A stretch of 64,000 nucleotides of DNA from Conidiobolus incongruus B7586 (taxonomy: Eukaryota > Entomophthoromycota > Entomophthoromycetes > Entomophthorales > Conidiobolaceae), in the NCBI GenBank assembly GCA_000697335.1, contig JNEM01015104.1, positions 19,927 through 83,926 on the forward strand. Direction: 5' to 3'. This document shows positions 22,863-34,268 of the stretch, one piece after another. Below the pieces are notes generated by a model. The model made no database searches and was not told the DNA's origin. It saw only the letters and a list, made by a program, of their open reading frames with translations. Positions within the stretch are counted from its first letter, which is position 1. Each line of letters starts with the position of its first letter. The position numbers and the translations under genes are program-made.

Positions 22863-23135
22863 TTATAGTAATGCAAGGTTGTCTGATACGGCTTTAACAT
22901 TTTGGACAATACCAATATTACTAGCATCATTGGTGTCTACTTGTGCGAGGTTTCCGTTTCCATTGGAGTGACTATTATTGCTACCATTAACAACAGCATT
23001 GAGAGCTGAATTTTGACTATTAACCAGATTAACACCAAGCTTATTACCACCTAGACTAGGTGTAATGGGGATAGCTTTCATTGCAGGAACCAACAGCAAA
23101 AATAAAGCAACGACGGATCGAGTAAAAGAGACCAT
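22863..23135 (-). CDS. Small secreted Asn-rich protein, SSP family member, 90 aa
   Basis: An intronless 90-codon gene. The signal peptide is residues 1-21 (MVSFTRSVVALFLLLVPAMKA), followed by IPITPSLGGNKLGVNL. The family core appears as NNSHSNGNGNLAQVDTNDAS (53-72), and the tail IVQNVKAVSDNLALL matches the position of the DAKVLTDPIISA tail in other members. It lacks cysteine. It is clearly homologous to the 19092, 27552 and 28960 genes but much more diverged from them than they are from one another. The shared promoter block precedes it. The function is unknown. Confidence 0.83.
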   Translation of the reverse strand: MVSFTRSVVALFLLLVPAMKAIPITPSLGGNKLGVNLVNSQNSALNAVVNGSNNSHSNGNGNLAQVDTNDASNIGIVQNVKAVSDNLALL

Positions 23136-23196
23136 TGCTAGAATTGATTGAAGTGATTGAATATAAAAATAATATTCTAATGTACGTGATTTAGGC

Positions 23197-23270
23197 TATT
23201 TATACCTAATTTTGGCAGTAATATCATTAGCCACAAACTTTTTATATGCTGGGTTCTACTTCAAACCTGG
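23197..23270 (-). promoter_or_regulatory. SSP-family promoter module (22863 member)
   Basis: TATAAATA (minus strand) at about 23197-23204 lies 62-69 bp before the ATG. The block at 23228-23270 contains forward TTAGCCACAAACTTTTTATA. The preceding TTTTGGCAGTAA is also shared with the 20920 gene. Confidence 0.7.
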
Positions 23271-24219
23271 AGAAAGTATATATTTTTAAATATAGAATAA
23301 TGATATTCAATTATGAACTTAATTTTTTTATAAAAATCATTTTTACAATTGAATTGAATATTTAATAATATACCTTATAAATGTATACAAAGTAAATATA
23401 TAATTACCATCACTTTGATTGATGTTACACTAAATTTATCAATAATTCATTATTTATAAATATACTTTTCACAATGCCAAAATATCCACATTCAGTTTAG
23501 AATTTCGTCATTCAATTTACGACCTTCAATTCATCTTTCAATCTAAATTTAAAATGGATAATATGACATTATATTATTGAATTTTATAAAAACTATTCTC
23601 TTTATTAACAATATATAAATATAATTAATGCTTTAATAAATTATAATTATTATAAGAAATATGAAAATTCAATATCATAAACTGAAATAAATTAACCTCT
23701 GTTTTATTAAAAAAATATATATACCTGATTAAATCATTATAGTAATTTGCCATGTTTAAAATGCTACGAATGATGAAATTTTGAATAAATCAGAACAAAT
23801 CAATATTTAAATTTTATGTCTTTATTCAGTAAATAGTCATTAAAATTTTATATTCTATATAGATTCTTACTGTAAAATGATGTAAAAAAATCATTTTTAA
23901 ATATTTATGTATTGAATTTATTAAATAACCTAAATAGTCAAAATGAATTAAGAATTATTTTATATATATTCTTAAATTCATAAAATATATTTGATATATG
24001 ACTCATTTGAATTAAAGTATTCACATATATTTACATTTTTTTCAGTTTGATCTAATCAGTTGAATATTGAGAGAAGCTTATTTTAAAATTTTTATTGAAA
24101 AATATATAATTATTAATATCAATATTATAAAATTTATAATTATACAGGATATATTAAAATTAGAAATTACAAAAATTTATCTATAGGATAATTTTATCAG
24201 GTTCAATAATAGGTAATAT
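23271..24219. other. AT-rich spacer
   Basis: Nothing gene-like is seen. Confidence 0.6.
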
Positions 24220-24585
24220 GTAAGTGTAGTGGTGATAAAATCAATATAGTGCAGAGGAAGGCTCAACATAATGTCCACGTGGCAAGTTAATATATCTGTA
24301 AAGATAGTTTATTTAAGCTTTGTAAACAAATGAGTCAATATAGATATATTAGATAGTATCAATATAATATAATATTGATAGACATAGTCTCAATCTTAAG
24401 AATAGTGAATAAAGCTCAAAAACTAGTAAGAATTGAGAGAAAGAAGAGGAACTATGTTTATTAATTATATTAATACTATTTATAATATTAAATTAAATAT
24501 AAAAGTATAACATAGTTGATTTATTTAGAGTAAAGTCAATTATATAGAATTATAAATAAGAATTTCAAGAACTAGTCTCTTAATA
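24220..24585 (+). repeat. Dispersed repeat A, copy 1 (solo-LTR-like fossil)
   Basis: This roughly 365-bp block is related to blocks at 42.9-43.2 kb (minus), 57.4-57.8 kb and 63.4-63.8 kb. Shared landmarks are TTTGTAAACAA, AGTCTCAATCTTA, AGTAAGAATTGAGAGAAA, and a GAACTAGTCTCTTAAT end. Length and single-copy occurrence suggest solo LTRs of a retroelement, but no internal genes are seen. The copies have drifted far apart, so they are old. Confidence 0.55.
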
Positions 24586-25707
24586 TAATAATTATATTAG
24601 ATTAACTCAAATTTAAATTTGTGAAAGAATCACATTAAATTTTTGATATTATTGATATAGAATTATAAACAATTTTTAAAATGTGTACTTATTATTAAAT
24701 ACAAAATGATATAATGATAAAAATAATATATATTTGTCAAAACCAATGTAAAAATTAGAAAAATTAAAAATTTCTTTTTGAAATTAGATTTATATAGTAT
24801 AACATATATTCCTGCTCCAAATTAATTTAATATACTATGAAATATATTAATATAGTTATTTTATTATATATTACTTAATAACTTATACCTAAACTGGATA
24901 TTGTGAATAAGATTGTCCAATCATATATAACGAAGGAATTCATTGTAATCATAAATTGGTAAAAAGAAATGAAATTCAACTATAGCGTAATTATTTTTAA
25001 AAGATCGATATTTACAAATGATATATGTTATCCTATTGAAGATTAATTTCAGTGATCTTCATCCAAAAACTTTAAAAAAATGATTTATATCAATAATATC
25101 TCTATCGTTGATAATTGATATTATTAAAATCATACTATTATATTAAAAATTATTCATTAATCGATGACAAATTAATAACATTTTGATATAAATAAACTTG
25201 AAATTGAATTTTTATATTAGTTTTTTCAATATAGTATTCTATAAAATTAGGGTATAGTCATATTTTTAATTTTAAAATATAAAAATTGTACAATTAAAAA
25301 TATAATTCATAATTGATCTTATCAAATTCTGATTGATATTATATTTTAATGGAGAATATAGAAGGAAAAAATCCCTTTTAGTGGTTTGGAAATCTTGAAA
25401 TAATTGTTCATCACACCATAGATTTTACAAGTCTGTTCAAAATTAATTCAAGATTTCTGGGAGGATTGATGAATCATAAATAGAATATGAATTAAAATCC
25501 AAATTAGATTATTTCTTGATATTGATTGATAGTAAAAATAATATAATATCTCAAAAGGGAACATATTTTGATATATTTGATATAAATTCATAAAGTTAGC
25601 AAGTATTCCAAAGTATTACAATATTATTTTTTGATTTTCCTCAAGAATTTTATTGATTGGTCTGATTAATTTTATTGTGATTAATATAATATCATCCTAT
25701 TACCATA
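24586..25707. other. AT-rich spacer
   Basis: No gene is supported. It separates the solo-LTR-like block from the mariner insertion. Confidence 0.6.
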
Positions 25708-27008
25708 GAATCAAAGAAATGGGAAATTTTTTAATTTCTAATTTTTCAAATATATTATTAGTTTCAAATAAAAAAATATATACAAAACAAATAGGAAAAT
25801 AAATAGTTTTGAATTATATATATATAAATATAATAATTTTTTTGATTAAAAAATTGATTTTTTAAAATTTGTTATTTAATTTAATCATGCTTAAACCAAA
25901 TAGTAACCATCAAAAGTTTTTTATTTTAATATCAATAAAACTTAACTACAAACCCTTTAAAATCATTTAAAATTTACAAGCAGCTTTTAGTAATAAAGTA
26001 TTATCTAAATCAACAATTTATTGCTAGGTAAATTACTTTAAAGCTAGGAAAAAAATTACCCAAAACCTACCAAAATCTAAAAGACTAATTTTAACTGTTA
26101 CTCTTCTAATTATTAATAAAGTGAAAAATTATATTGAAAAGCACCCTTTTATTTCAGCTAGAGAATTATCAAGGCACTTTAATATTAGTCACACAAGTAT
26201 TTTATATATATTAAAGTTTAAATTAAAATTAATTAATAAAAATGTAAAATAGGTATCTTATAATTTAATTAAAGCTTAAAAAAAAGTTAGAGTAGCTATT
26301 GCTAAACAAAACTTACTAAGGTATAGCTAGAAACCAAAGTTTTTACAGTGAATTATTACAATTAATGAATCTTAGATTCTTTTGTATAATCCTTTGCTAA
26401 AACATAAATCAAAGTGTTAGATTAAGCTAAATCAACCCCCTCTACAAATTCCTTTAAATAAACACTTTATTAATAAGCAAATGTTAATTGTAACAATAGA
26501 TTATAATAGCATATGCTATTCTTATTTAGTTCCTAAAGGAAAATCAATTAATAATAAACTTTATATTTCTTTTTTAAATAAAACTATTTCTAATTGGTAT
26601 TCTCAATATAATTTGAGAAGATCTATTATTTTGCATGATAATTGCAAAATACATAAATCTAAAGTTGTAAGAAACTTTCTAATTAAGAATAACTGGAAAA
26701 AACTACCACATCTAGTATATTCTTTAGATTATAACCTATGTGATTATAATTGTTTAAGGCAATTAAAAAACCAGCTTGCAGGAAAGAAAATTTCTGCAGG
26801 AAAATTTAATTGGTTTGTGAAATATCAAATTTCAGTCTTTAATAAAAAGAACTGTTTTTTAGGTGTTAGATATTTGTTAAAAGTATAGCAAAAAGTTATT
26901 AGAAATAAAGGAAATTATTAATTTTATAATATATATTTATTTTTATATATTATATATCAAAATGTTTATTTTTTTTCAATCGCAAAAAATTCCCATTATT
27001 TAAATTAC
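25708..27008 (+). mobile_element. mariner-type DNA transposon, copy 1, inactivated
   Basis: A roughly 1.3-kb element with related inverted ends: GAATCAAAGAAATGGGAAAT at the left, and at the right (reverse complement) GTAATTTAAATAATGGGAAT. The left end abuts a TA. A transposase-like reading runs from ATG 25887 (MLKPNSNHQKFF) through a helix-turn-helix (FISARELSRHFNISHTS) to 26888. The last part is open from 26481. The catalytic region has HDNCKIH (Asp53 of that frame) and SLDYNLCDYN (Asp88), exactly 34 residues apart, as in the DD34D mariner family. The first catalytic position reads TINES, with Asn instead of Asp and a stop after it. Several stops lie upstream. The element is immobile unless helped in trans. 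Confidence 0.82.
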
Positions 27009-27551
27009 AAAGTAATATCAATTTTTTCAAATGCAATATTATTTTTTTGGAATAGACAATGATAACATTAATATGTATATTAAGTTATTTGGATAGCTTG
27101 AAAATTAAAATATTATAATTTTTTACTTGATATTTAATGATTGTTGATGTACACTAAGAAATTGAGTGAACCAATTGAATCCATGAGATTTTATTATATT
27201 GTCATTTGAAATAAAGTACTTAGTTATCCATTCAAGTTAATTTTACTATTTGGTTTGAAAATGTATTTTTATAAAATTTATATCCACTAAATTGTGCAAT
27301 AATTAGGGTTAGTATAAATGATTAAATCACTCCAATTTAATGACCTTCCATGCAGTAATAGAAAGTATGTAAGTTAGATGTAAATTTAATAGGGAAAGAG
27401 AAGACTATAGGTATCCTAACAATATAACCAAATAATTTATGTATCATCAAATTCATTCAATTAAGTAAGTGAAAATTAATGCTCAGTTCAATTACTTGTT
27501 TAATCATTTATATCACTTTATTTGAATTGTTATTGGAGGATTTTATCACTT
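27009..27551. other. AT-rich spacer
   Basis: No gene is seen. The last 51 bp (27501-27551) belong to the 300-bp tract duplicated at 28909. Confidence 0.6.
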
Positions 27552-27821
27552 TTAGGCACTGATAATAGGATCTGTTAATACTTTAGCATCCTTAATAACA
27601 TTAATATTGCTAGCATCGTTGACACCAATTTGGGCACTGTTTCCGTTGTTGTTAGCGTGACTAGCAGTTGTTCCAGTGTTGCCATTATTCAAGCCATTTT
27701 GCTGTGAAGCAAGATTAATAAGAGCCAATTCGTTACCAATCACATTAGGAGCAGCTGGAGCAGCATGAGTAGAGAGTAAGAGCATGCAGATAGCGATGAT
27801 GGATTTGTTGAAAGCGGTCAT
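27552..27821 (-). CDS. Small secreted Asn-rich protein, SSP family member 2, 89 aa
   Basis: An intronless 89-codon gene. The signal peptide is residues 1-20 (MTAFNKSIIAICMLLLSTHA), then APAAPNVIGNELALINLASQ. The core is ASHANNNGNSAQIGVNDASN (53-72), with the tail KDAKVLTDPIISA. The protein has no mature cysteine. It differs from the 28960 protein at only residues 2, 3 and 5, and the DNA is identical from codon 7 to 51 bp past the stop. Its promoter is its own and keeps the family TATA and block, so the two copies may be expressed differently while making the same mature protein. The function is unknown. Confidence 0.88.
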   Translation of the reverse strand: MTAFNKSIIAICMLLLSTHAAPAAPNVIGNELALINLASQQNGLNNGNTGTTASHANNNGNSAQIGVNDASNINVIKDAKVLTDPIISA

Positions 27822-27885
27822 TTTATAACTGATAGACTTTGAAAACCCTAATAGTGATGATTAGATATTAGCCTTATTAGCACTG

Positions 27886-27957
27886 TATTTATATCTAAAT
27901 GTAATAAAGAATCAAGTTGATTTCAAACATTAAAACTGTGTGATTGAATTTCTAAAC
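27886..27957 (-). promoter_or_regulatory. SSP-family promoter module (member 2)
   Basis: TATAAATA (minus strand) at 27886-27893 lies 65-72 bp before the ATG. Forward TTTCAAACATTAAAACTGTG then TGATTGAATTTCTAAAC at 27921-27957 corresponds to the block of member 1. Confidence 0.6.
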
Positions 27958-28908
27958 AATAAAAATGTGTCTGAATTGTCATCAAAATTGTTAAGTTATC
28001 AAGTTTTTAAATTAAAAAATTATAAATATAAAAATTTCAAACCATATTTTTAATTGAATTATAAATAATATATTAAATTGAATCTCAATCATTATAGTTA
28101 GAGTAATAAACAAATATAACACAACTGTAATTAGACAAATTTAATAGATCATCTTTTTTAATAAAGATATTTAATTTGCCACTTAAAACAATAAAAAATT
28201 TGCTATTTAGAGTTTAAAAATAACTAAATTAAATTTATTATTCAAAAATAATTTTTTTATTCATAATATATATTTAATCTCAATCAGTAGGTGAAATTCG
28301 ATGATTATTTTTGTTTTATAAGTTGTATAATTACTCTGAAATAAATATACATTAATAAACTAAAAAATACTTGAGTGAAAAGAATAAGAAAATTATAAAG
28401 ATCTAAGGATCATTAAAATATTAAAATAATTTTGTTCTAAATCCGATTATGTATATTATCAATATGCATCGATTATCGAAAATAAAATATTGGCTAATAT
28501 TTAGTTTGATCATCGTCTGAAATGTGATAAGTGATATTTCTATTATCATTATTAGATTTTAATAAAGTAAATAAAAACTGCAAACAATTCAAAAATATTA
28601 TATTATTCTTTATTTAATATAATAATGGTAATATTAATTTAGGATATGAATATTTTTAGGATTGAATTAAGTTAAAAAAATGATATTTAAATTGAAATAT
28701 TAATAATTTCAAATAATTGGATCTTAAGTGTTTAAAAATTTGGAATTTAAATATATTTCTACTAGATACAATGATTAGATTTATTTTATTATATTGATTC
28801 AGTTATATTGTTTGATTATAATAAATAATATTCTTCAAAACATGTGATAAATATGTAATAATATTTCATTTAGAAAGTGAAAATTAGGGTTAAGTTCATT
28901 TGTTTGTG
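27958..28908. other. AT-rich spacer between the near-identical SSP genes
   Basis: Nothing gene-like is seen. Confidence 0.6.
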
Positions 28909-28959
28909 TAATCATTTATATCACTTTATTTGAATTGTTATTGGAGGATTTTATCACTT

Positions 28960-29229
28960 TTAGGCACTGATAATAGGATCTGTTAATACTTTAGCATCCT
29001 TAATAACATTAATATTGCTAGCATCGTTGACACCAATTTGGGCACTGTTTCCGTTGTTGTTAGCGTGACTAGCAGTTGTTCCAGTGTTGCCATTATTCAA
29101 GCCATTTTGCTGTGAAGCAAGATTAATAAGAGCCAATTCGTTACCAATCACATTAGGAGCAGCTGGAGCAGCATGAGTAGAGAGTAAGAGCATGCAGATA
29201 GCGATGATTGATTTGGTGAATGAAGCCAT
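28960..29229 (-). CDS. Small secreted Asn-rich protein, SSP family member 3, 89 aa
   Basis: An intronless 89-codon gene whose mature protein is identical to that of the 27552 gene. Only residues 2, 3 and 5 of the leader differ (MASFTKS against MTAFNKS). The DNA tract 28909-29208 matches 27501-27800 base for base by eye, while sequence beyond both ends is different. The pattern fits recent gene conversion or a short duplication rather than a whole-locus copy, since the promoter and first codons are unrelated in detail. TATA and promoter block are present upstream. The function is unknown. Confidence 0.88.
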   Translation of the reverse strand: MASFTKSIIAICMLLLSTHAAPAAPNVIGNELALINLASQQNGLNNGNTGTTASHANNNGNSAQIGVNDASNINVIKDAKVLTDPIISA

Positions 29230-29296
29230 TTTTATATTATAATTCGATATATTAATAATTGAATTTGATAATAAAGAAATATCATTATAAGCTCAC

Positions 29297-29352
29297 TATT
29301 TATAATAGAATCATCAAACAGGCGCAATGAGCCCCAAACTTTCAATATTGAA
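29297..29352 (-). promoter_or_regulatory. SSP-family promoter module (member 3)
   Basis: TATAAATA (minus strand) at about 29297-29304 lies 68-75 bp before the ATG. Forward GAGCCCCAAACTTTCAATAT within 29326-29352 matches the block of the 20920 gene (AGCCACAAACTTTCAATAT). Confidence 0.7.
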
Positions 29353-30183
29353 GAAACACCAACTAAACAAACTCTTCAGCAGCTGAGCCACTTGAAACAG
29401 TTGTAGAAAGATGAATAAGTATTGAAGTTTAGCTGAGATGATTAATTTTAATAAAATTGGGCTTATACTGAGCCTTTTTGATGTAATTGAAATTATTCGA
29501 ATTACGATTGAATTCACATGATTTGCAATGTCAAAGTTTCATTTTTGTAGATCATCTATTCATTGATATTCAAAGCTATAATGAAATTAACTAGGAATGA
29601 TACAATTATATATTGGTTTATAAAACGTAAAAAGATTATAAATTAATATTCATAAACATGAATATGTTTAGATTAAAATTATATTCCACAATGTTCTAAT
29701 TGAACTGTATATTCAATTTATTTACAATGCAAATCTCCAATTAAATTTTCAACCAAGCGTTTGAAAATTAGTGGTAATTATTGTACAATCCCTTAGAGTA
29801 AAACTATTTAGATAAGATTAAAAACACCTTATTTTTTATCTTTATAATATTAATAAAATGTTTTTGAAGAAAAAACATTTGTATTAGATTAAAAAAAATT
29901 CTTTTTTTCATTAATATAAAAACAAATTACAATAAATTAATAGCTCTATTTATAATTATTACTAAATATGTAGGATAATTTGAATAAATTTAATTATCTG
30001 TAAATATTTGTATATATAAATTATTTTATATTCAAATAGAATTAAAAATATATTTTTCACACAAAATAAGTGTATTCAAACCAATTTAAAACTATAAACT
30101 ATTGTTAATTTTATAAAATGATATTGTAAAATTACTTAAATTATTATAATATAGTGTTTGCTAATTAATTTACTTGAATTTAT
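29353..30183. other. AT-rich spacer
   Basis: No gene is supported; an open minus-strand stretch at 29314-29517 overlaps the member 3 promoter and is not considered coding. Confidence 0.55.
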
Positions 30184-30417
30184 TTAGATTTTGATATTTG
30201 TAAATAAATTGTTTTGTCTATTGTGAACTTCGTTAGCATTAACAATATTTCCAGAAGCTGGTGAATGACTCAAGTTTTCATTTGTATTACTAGTGTTTAC
30301 AGAATCATTCTGACTGAAAGCATTTACACCAGCGAATTTTGATCCAAATGCTTGAAGAGGGATTGCTTGAACCCACGAAGTAGTTAAGGTTAGATAAATA
30401 GTTATCAATAATTTCAT
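30184..30417 (-). CDS. Small secreted protein, distant SSP family member, 77 aa
   Basis: An intronless 77-codon gene. The signal peptide is residues 1-18 (MKLLITIYLTLTTSWVQA), followed by IPLQAFGSKFAGVNAFSQND. The segment LSHSPASGNIVNANEVHNRQ aligns loosely with the family core (SH, then GN, then an Asn/Asp-rich stretch). The mature part is cysteine-free and Asn/Ser-rich. It lacks the promoter block of the other members. Strand, size, leader and core position support distant membership; the alternative is an unrelated small secreted protein of similar composition. Confidence 0.7.
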   Translation of the reverse strand: MKLLITIYLTLTTSWVQAIPLQAFGSKFAGVNAFSQNDSVNTSNTNENLSHSPASGNIVNANEVHNRQNNLFTNIKI

Positions 30418-31834
30418 TTTTTAATATTAATTAAATTGAAAACACTTTGTCGTTTTATAATATGTATACTTTTATATATATGCTTTTTCATGAATTTCAA
30501 AACGTTAGATCTTCTGGAATATTTTAAATTGAAATCTTAAATTTAAATATAAATTGATAGGACCAGTATTTTCATTCATTTTGAATTAAAATAATTTAGA
30601 TTATATTATATAAAAATGTTTCATAATTATATTTTAATATTATTAATATATCTGATCATATAATTCTAATAATTTTTTAAATTTTATCAAATTATGATAC
30701 TAACTATTAAATAAATATATGAATTCAATATTTTTATTAGCTTTCTCATTATAAATATTAAGGATGTAATATCATTTTCTTTAATAAAATATTTTAACAG
30801 TGATATTGTTATATAATTTAATCTTTATTAATTAATAACAGTCTTAAGTTTTAAAAAATTTAGAATTAATATATAAAATACTACGATATTGATTTAAGTT
30901 AATATATTTTTTATTTGATAACAATTATTTAATTATTTTTTTGAACTTTCAATTGTGAATTAATGAAAATTATTTAAATTATCAATAATATTGATTATTT
31001 CAAAGTGAGGGTTATTTTAATTTAATTGCTCGATACGATATATATAAATAAAACAATAGGTTGATAAAGGTATTATAACAAATATACTATATGAACCAAG
31101 TAGACTACAATTTTGGATTTTATTTGGGTACATACAACAATTGATTTTGATTAAATAGATTTATATATCTATAATAATATATCAAGTATGATTAAATATT
31201 GGAAATTTACCAATTTAAATATATTAAGTTATATACTATAATATTATTTTAAACATTTTCTAATTTATTTTTAAATTTTAAATTATTCGTCACATAGTAT
31301 AATTCGAAAATTTAGGGGTAGCAAATTTATAAGTAATTCATAATAAATAGTTATTATGTTATGGTATTTTTTTTATTGTCCTTCCATAATTACTACAGCT
31401 AATTCAGTTAAAACATTCTAAATATCTTATCTAGATATTCTCATTAATAAATATCATTTCTTAAATCAAATCAAAATATATTATGATTTAAATCAATACA
31501 TATATTAATGAAATATCAGTATACAAATTAATAATATTTTTAATTAGATATTATAAATAATACATAAATAGCTTTTTGTTTAAATTGATTTTATAAAAGA
31601 TTCTAGAATCTTTGTTGAAAATATAAAAAATTATTTTACGATATTTATTGTTAAACTGAATTTGGTATATAATAAAGGAGTTGGGGTAAGAGTTGAATAC
31701 TTGTTAAAGATTTAATCCTTCAAATTGGTTAAATTTTTAAAATTTTAAATTATTATAAAAAAATTATGATATTTTAATATATTATATTAAGATATTGATA
31801 TACTTATTTTATTAATGGTATAAAAAATTATGAT
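30418..31834. other. AT-rich spacer
   Basis: Nothing gene-like is seen. Confidence 0.6.
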
Positions 31835-32419
31835 TTAAATTACAATCAAGTATGTTAAAATTAATATACTAAGCTTCATAGGTGCGATTATAGTAATTGC
31901 ATCTGATTTTTTAGTTGAAACTATTGTCGAATTATTTTTGATACTGGGATTTGAATTACTATTATCAGCACTAGCGTTATCATTGTCACTCGTCGATTGA
32001 ATGTTGCTAGATGCAATTACAGCAGGCTGTGATTTGGGCAGTGGGACCGATCCACTCCCATTAATGGTGAATGTATGAGAGTAAGAATAAGATTGTGGTG
32101 TTCCTACTCTGACAAAATAATCATTATTTGCTGGATAATCCGGGACCTGCCAGCTGACTTGAGTGTCTGAACATGAAAGATCACATGAGATAGTAGCAAC
32201 CTTTTGACAGTTGTTGGGATCTCCATGTAAGAGATCAACGCATACTTTGGTATCGTCTGGAGGGGAGTCGGAATCTGGCGATAAGTTAAACTTCACCACT
32301 GCATTTTGGTTGCCATTCCAAACAACGGTATTATATGGTGAATTAATGATAAAATTATAGCTGTTACAAACTTTAAGTAAAACATTCAAACTAACAACGG
32401 TAACTAAATACAAATTCAT
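31835..32419 (-). CDS. KRE9/KNH-type Ser/Asn-rich GPI-anchored surface protein, 194 aa
   Basis: An intronless gene. I chose ATG 32419 because it gives a compact signal peptide (MNLYLVTVVSLNVLLKVCNS); an in-frame ATG 54 bp upstream would put a long hydrophobic stretch before it. Residues 22-120 follow the fungal KRE9/KNH1 N-terminal fold: FIINSPYNTVVWNGNQNAVV, cysteines at 60, 71, 79 and 83, QVSWQVPDY (87-95) and a closing YSHTFTINGSG. Residues 125-171 are a Pro/Ser/Asn-rich linker with N-glycosylation-like NNST. The C-terminus (IAPMKLSILILTYLIVI) is hydrophobic and short, as in a GPI-anchor signal. Such proteins are cell-wall associated, and related proteins affect beta-1,6-glucan. It follows the SSP array on the same strand. 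Confidence 0.82.
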   Translation of the reverse strand: MNLYLVTVVSLNVLLKVCNSYNFIINSPYNTVVWNGNQNAVVKFNLSPDSDSPPDDTKVCVDLLHGDPNNCQKVATISCDLSCSDTQVSWQVPDYPANNDYFVRVGTPQSYSYSHTFTINGSGSVPLPKSQPAVIASSNIQSTSDNDNASADNSNSNPSIKNNSTIVSTKKSDAITIIAPMKLSILILTYLIVI

Positions 32420-32804
32420 TTTGAAAATATACTTGAGTAAATGACAGATCAGGTTTAATATAATGATGACCATTTATATACTAAGCTATTTAGAAGTTAG
32501 TGCGTTTATGGAGCATTTTTTATTTCCAATATATCAATCCTTGTTTAACTTCTTTAAGATGATTCCTGTAATGATTATAATGACCCTGTTTTCCATTCAT
32601 TTCAATTTTTTAAATTTTGATAAATTATTTAGTTTAGCATATTTTAGTACAATATTAAGTTACATATGCATAATATTTATATTTTTCAATTATTTTCAAA
32701 TATAAAATATTAATTTTTTAAAGAAATTAATATAAGGAGTATACTTATATCAAAATAATTTAATATGATTGATTAAATAAATAAATTTCAAAAATTATAA
32801 TACT

Positions 32805-32841
<37 letters not shown>

Positions 32842-34268
32842 AAATAATTTATAATCTATTATATGGGTATCTTTTAAAAAATTATTATATAAATATGATT
32901 ACAACAATTACACTATTTAATAGTAATTTTCAAATATCTACTTTAGGAAATATCTTCCAGATTTGGGAGTATTGGAATTTGAAAGAATTAGAATAACTAT
33001 CTTTTTAATAATTTAAATCTTAGAATAAATTTCAATAATAAATATTGAACATTTTGTCAAACAATGATACCAATTAACCCAAAATTTAAATTGATTTTAT
33101 ATATAAATGGTATTATGTATTTAGTAATATATTGAATTATTTTCTTAATTATATTAGAATACAAATTATCATCCTGATATTATGGTCAAATTATATACCA
33201 TTATCTATCACTATATACGATTAAGTGATCATTGAAATAATGAATTAGATGAATTCAAAGTAAAACGGAGTAAAATAATTACTAAACCAAAATCAAGTAT
33301 AAAGTTTAACATTATGAAATTTAGGGTTAGTATCTTAAGGTTGGTTTACAAGTCAAATCAAATCATTTGGTTTTAAAGGTCAGTTCTAAGTATTTTAGTT
33401 TTAATACTGTCCTTGATCCAATATTGAAGTATTAATATTAAAATAACTAGTAAAGAATTACTCAAATCAAATTTATTATAATCTGAAAAACTCTGGTTGG
33501 GTGATATTATTATAAATTTGACATATTATTTGATTTTTATTTCAAGATTTATCATCAATATATTGAGTTAAAGTAAATTAACCGAATTGTAATTGATATA
33601 CACTTTATAATATTATTAAGTTAAATCACATAATAGGTGAAAAATAAATATAAATAAAAATTTTATTTAGAGTTTTTATAAAATAATTAAATTTCAATTT
33701 TAATATATCCAATAGAGTTTTATATATATTAAATACAATGTTATGCTTTATAATAAGTTATGTTAATGAAGATAATTATTTCATAGTTAAATAATTTAGA
33801 GAAGTTGTTTATTAATTTCACTCTTTAATATATTAGGACTATATCTCTTAAAACTTATTTTTGAGTTTAAATAGTTTATTCAATGAGTGATATAGGATTT
33901 AGTTTATTTTTAATAACAAGATCTACAAAAAAGCATTCAATTAGAGACTAACATAATCACTAAGATTAAGGTGTAAAATATACATAATTATTGAATTGAG
34001 ACAGATGGGTATTTTTGAAATATTTTAATCAATATAATAATTAGAGAAATGATATAATCAAACTTTGAATTTCTTTGTATAGTATTTTGAAATAATAAAA
34101 ACTAAAGTAATTTATAAGTTAATATATACCAAAAATATTATGCATATTATTAATTATATATTATATATTATGATTATATATATATTTATGATATATTCAA
34201 AAATAATTCATTTTGTTCATAATAAATCCATTAATCAGAATATTTAATCTTACAAAATTATTAGTATA
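32420..34268. other. AT-rich gene desert
   Basis: No gene is supported; an open stretch at 32463-32705 is hydrophobic by AT-rich composition alone. A TA tract lies at 32808-32838. Confidence 0.6.
32808..32838. repeat. (TA)n microsatellite
   Basis: Perfect TA alternation, about 15 units. Confidence 0.95.

Noticed and set aside
32463-32705. Hydrophobic 80-codon open stretch opposite the KRE9-like gene
   Set aside because: Hydrophobicity follows from T-rich codons in AT-rich DNA; it begins inside the promoter area of the confirmed minus-strand gene.
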